NCBI GenBank assembly: GCA_036736205.1
Contig: DAINMX010000002.1
Span: 16,898 to 80,897 of the forward strand
DNA length: 64,000 bases
From: XYA12-FULL-58-9 sp001798605
Lineage (GTDB): Bacteria > Myxococcota > XYA12-FULL-58-9
Direction of reading: 5' to 3'
Shown piece by piece: positions 61,835-64,000 of this stretch (its first letter is position 1; each line of letters starts with the position of its first letter). The notes under the pieces are model-generated. The model worked only from the letters and a program-made list of their open reading frames with translations, was not told where the DNA came from and ran no database searches. Position numbers and translations under genes: made by a program.

Positions 61835-63472
61835 ATGCCCGAAAAAATAGCGTTATATTTTTCACCGCTGCAGCAGACGTTCGCTGATCTGTGCACAACC
61901 ATAGACCGACAAGACTGGCTGCACCTGGATCAACGAGAGACAGCGTGCTGCTGGCGCGGCACCAATCTCACTTTGTGCTTGCACCTGGCTCGAACCATCG
62001 AAGATGTGCAGAAGCTTATGCGCAGCACCTACTACAGTGCCATCCTCGTCGATTGTCGACATCTCGCCGACTATCTCGAAGCGGCTCCCAAGCAAGAGAA
62101 GGCATTGGAGGACTTTTTCAATCTCCTCGGGACCGAGACTGATCGCGAACGGCGTTATCCATTTCGGAGAGTTGCTGTACTCGTTGGTGATGCTGACCGG
62201 GAACGGGTCGACAAGCTCATCTTTCGCCTCGGGCAACGCCACATTGGCGCTTGCTTGAGAGACCGCTCCCTCAACGACGGCTTGCACGGAGAACAAGACG
62301 TCGCGGCAAGTGACCGACTGATAGAGCAGCTATGGCAGTTCTGTTCGGAGATCCTTGTGGACCGGCCCAAGGGCAAAAAGGCGTTCAACCTCGCCGGCGG
62401 CGGAATCAGTGGCATTTACTACGAGCTCGGAGTCCTCAAGTGTCTCAATGATGCCTTCAGCGGACTCGACGTTCGTGACTTCGATATGTACTTCGGCATC
62501 GGCGCTGGTGCCTTTGTCGGCAGCTTCGCCGCCAACGGCTTTCACGTCGACAAGCTCATCGCCACAATTGGTGACATCAAGAGGAAATGGCCCTACAGCC
62601 TGCGTCTGCGCATGCGCCATCTCAACCTGCGCGAGATCCCAAAACGCATGAACGCCTTGCGCAGAAATACGGTAAAGCATCTTGGCGACCTCGTGAGTCG
62701 CCAAGAAGATCTGAGCGTTGCGTCTTTGCTCGACAACTACGCGTTGTCCCTCGGCCCGCTCTTCTCCCACAACGAACTCGAGAGAGCGCTGCGCGAACAG
62801 TTCGACACAGTCAAGCACACCAACGACTTCCGCAAATTGCCACGCAAGCTCTTTGTCGGGGTCACCGATCAAGATCGGCGAGAGCATGTGCTCCTAGGTG
62901 ACGATGGCTATGACGATGTTCCCATCAGCCTCGCGGTACAAGCGAGCACCGCCATCCACCCGTTTTTCCAAGCGGTGCCGATCCACGGCCGTTACTATGC
63001 AGACGGTGCCATCACCCGCACCAGCAATATCACGGCTTCCATTGCCAAAGGTGCAGATCTGATCTTTGTCATCGATCCCTTTGTGCCGCTGATCTCCGAT
63101 GAAGCTGGTTTCAACATCAAGCACAGCAATCTCTGGATTCAACAACAGGACATCAAGACCCTCGCCTACACCCGTTTTGCCCAGATGAGCGAGGAAATCC
63201 TGCGACAGAATCCGCAAGTCAGCTGTTATACGTTTGTTCCGAGCAACCGCATGCGTGCCCTGATGACCCAAAGCCCCCTTTCGGTAGACAACTTCCATCC
63301 GATCATCACGGAGGCATACGCAGGGACCTACCGCAGATTGACCCAATTGGAATACAAGATCGCCGGAGAGCTCGCCGAGCACGGCATCCAACTCGAGCTC
63401 AAACCTGTGGCGGCGCGCGTTGAAGAGCTGTCCCGCAGCCGCAAACCCGACGCCAACATACTCATCAAATGA
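61835..63472 (+). CDS. Patatin-like protein lacking the catalytic Ser
   Basis: 545 residues from ATG 61835, chosen for GGAGGAAGAGGG just upstream; an earlier GTG at 61784 has no site. Residues ~1-175 are an unassigned REC-like or mixed domain. Residues ~185-400 form a patatin domain: the glycine-rich oxyanion region AGGGISGIYYELG, and the Asp of the YADGAI motif. The nucleophile motif, normally G-x-S-x-G, reads G-I-G-A-G here, with Gly223 replacing the Ser. Catalysis by the usual dyad is thus not expected. The C-terminal ~110 residues are helical. It may be a lipid-binding or regulatory pseudo-phospholipase. Confidence 0.85.
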   Translation: MPEKIALYFSPLQQTFADLCTTIDRQDWLHLDQRETACCWRGTNLTLCLHLARTIEDVQKLMRSTYYSAILVDCRHLADYLEAAPKQEKALEDFFNLLGTETDRERRYPFRRVAVLVGDADRERVDKLIFRLGQRHIGACLRDRSLNDGLHGEQDVAASDRLIEQLWQFCSEILVDRPKGKKAFNLAGGGISGIYYELGVLKCLNDAFSGLDVRDFDMYFGIGAGAFVGSFAANGFHVDKLIATIGDIKRKWPYSLRLRMRHLNLREIPKRMNALRRNTVKHLGDLVSRQEDLSVASLLDNYALSLGPLFSHNELERALREQFDTVKHTNDFRKLPRKLFVGVTDQDRREHVLLGDDGYDDVPISLAVQASTAIHPFFQAVPIHGRYYADGAITRTSNITASIAKGADLIFVIDPFVPLISDEAGFNIKHSNLWIQQQDIKTLAYTRFAQMSEEILRQNPQVSCYTFVPSNRMRALMTQSPLSVDNFHPIITEAYAGTYRRLTQLEYKIAGELAEHGIQLELKPVAARVEELSRSRKPDANILIK

Positions 63473-63484
63473 CACGGTGAACCC

Positions 63485-64000
63485 ATGGAAAAGCTGGTCG
63501 AGTGTGTGCCCAACTTCAGTGAGGGTCGCGATCTCAAAATCATCGAGGAAATATCCTCGGCTATCAAGAACGTACCTGGCGTCACCCTGCTCGACGTCGA
63601 CCCGGGGGCGGACACCAACCGCACCGTCGTCACCTTCATCGGTGAACCCGCCGCTACTGTCGAGGCCGCCTTTGTTGCAATCAAGCGCGCCAGCGAGCTC
63701 ATCGATATGCGCAAACATACCGGTGCCCACCCGCGTCAAGGTGCGACCGATGTCTGTCCGTTCGTACCAGTGGCCAACATCAGCGTCGAAGAATGCATCG
63801 AGCTCGCACGGCAACTCGGCGCGCGCGTTGGCAATGAGCTCCATATTCCGGTTTATCTCTATGAGCACGCCGCCACGCGGGATGACCGCCGCAGCCTGGC
63901 AGACATTCGCGTGGGCGAGTACGAAGCCCTCGCCGACAAGCTGAAAAGGCCCGAGTGGAAACCCGACTTCGGTCCAGCGATGTTCAACGCAACGGCAGGC
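63485..64000 (+). CDS. ftcD: Glutamate formimidoyltransferase (3' partial)
   Basis: 172 codons reach the window edge in frame without a stop. The N-terminus MEKLVECVPNFSEGRD and the conserved HTGAHPRQGATDVCPF segment match the formiminotransferase N-terminal domain, including the His and the substrate-binding Arg/Gln region. The enzyme moves the formimino group of N-formimino-L-glutamate to tetrahydrofolate in histidine breakdown. It starts 12 bases after the patatin-like stop, so the two are probably cotranscribed. Whether a cyclodeaminase domain is fused cannot be seen. Confidence 0.92.
   Translation, partial: MEKLVECVPNFSEGRDLKIIEEISSAIKNVPGVTLLDVDPGADTNRTVVTFIGEPAATVEAAFVAIKRASELIDMRKHTGAHPRQGATDVCPFVPVANISVEECIELARQLGARVGNELHIPVYLYEHAATRDDRRSLADIRVGEYEALADKLKRPEWKPDFGPAMFNATAG

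Noticed and set aside
62894..63868. Open frame of 324 codons on the minus strand
   Set aside because: Antisense to the patatin-like gene and the start of ftcD.

Overview
The window looks like chromosome from a Gram-negative, predatory or social deltaproteobacterial-type organism, most likely Myxococcota or a relative such as Bradymonadota. This placement is inferred from gene content, since no rRNA or marker tree is available here. Supporting signs are large surface lipoproteins with Dickkopf-like cysteine clusters, PPC domains, FG-GAP repeats and MopE-like motifs; an HRDISPQN-type Ser/Thr kinase; many GAF, PilZ, REC, FHA and GGDEF signalling proteins; a complete outer-membrane toolkit (KDO synthesis, TamB, Omp85); and GC-rich coding sequence. 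I saw no tRNA, rRNA or CRISPR, and no complete transposon.

Layout. 1-4347: two surface or secreted proteins, the first cut by the window edge. 4574-8295: ftsE-ftsX-EnvC-like activator-S41 protease, a cell-division and peptidoglycan-splitting operon. 8304-10121: two lipoproteins on the minus strand. 10124-15104: an accessory island on the minus strand with gene debris (a VCBS-type repeat fragment, a frameshifted SH3b gene, a frameshifted SEC-C gene), a HEAT-like/SEC-C protein, a zinc-ribbon membrane protein and a toxin-antitoxin-like nucleotidyltransferase pair. 15224-26187: a His-rich NicO-like transporter, a T2SSE_N-FHA protein, a methylmalonyl-CoA mutase large subunit, a GT39-type glycosyltransferase pair and a lipoprotein with 14 FG-GAP repeats. 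26197-34367: PIN-PhoH, a GAF/GGDEF cyclase, valS and coaBC.

34600-43131 is the most interesting part: a calpain-like cysteine protease facing a two-gene signalling operon. That operon encodes a REC-PilZ-LuxD-like hydrolase-SAM methyltransferase fusion, which appears to start at an ATT codon, and a membrane hybrid histidine kinase carrying REC and HD-GYP domains. Together they could link phosphorelay and c-di-GMP to making or modifying a small molecule. 43323-50385: a TamB-like protein followed directly by an Omp85 protein. 50407-54792: a GAF protein, then kdsB-pyrG-kdsA-kdsC, which makes CMP-KDO for LPS with the CTP supplier in the same operon. 54812-64000: a kinase with two cyclic-nucleotide-binding domains, an aminotransferase, two alpha/beta hydrolases, rpiA, an ECF-type sigma factor, a patatin-like protein that has lost its nucleophile serine, and the start of a glutamate formimidoyltransferase gene.

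Several first genes of transcription units (ftsE, coaBC, valS, kdsB) lack a Shine-Dalgarno sequence. For ftsE, coaBC and kdsB a -10-like box lies 7-14 bases before the start codon. Internal genes mostly have good ribosome sites or ATGA-type overlaps. This suggests frequent leaderless transcripts in this genome.
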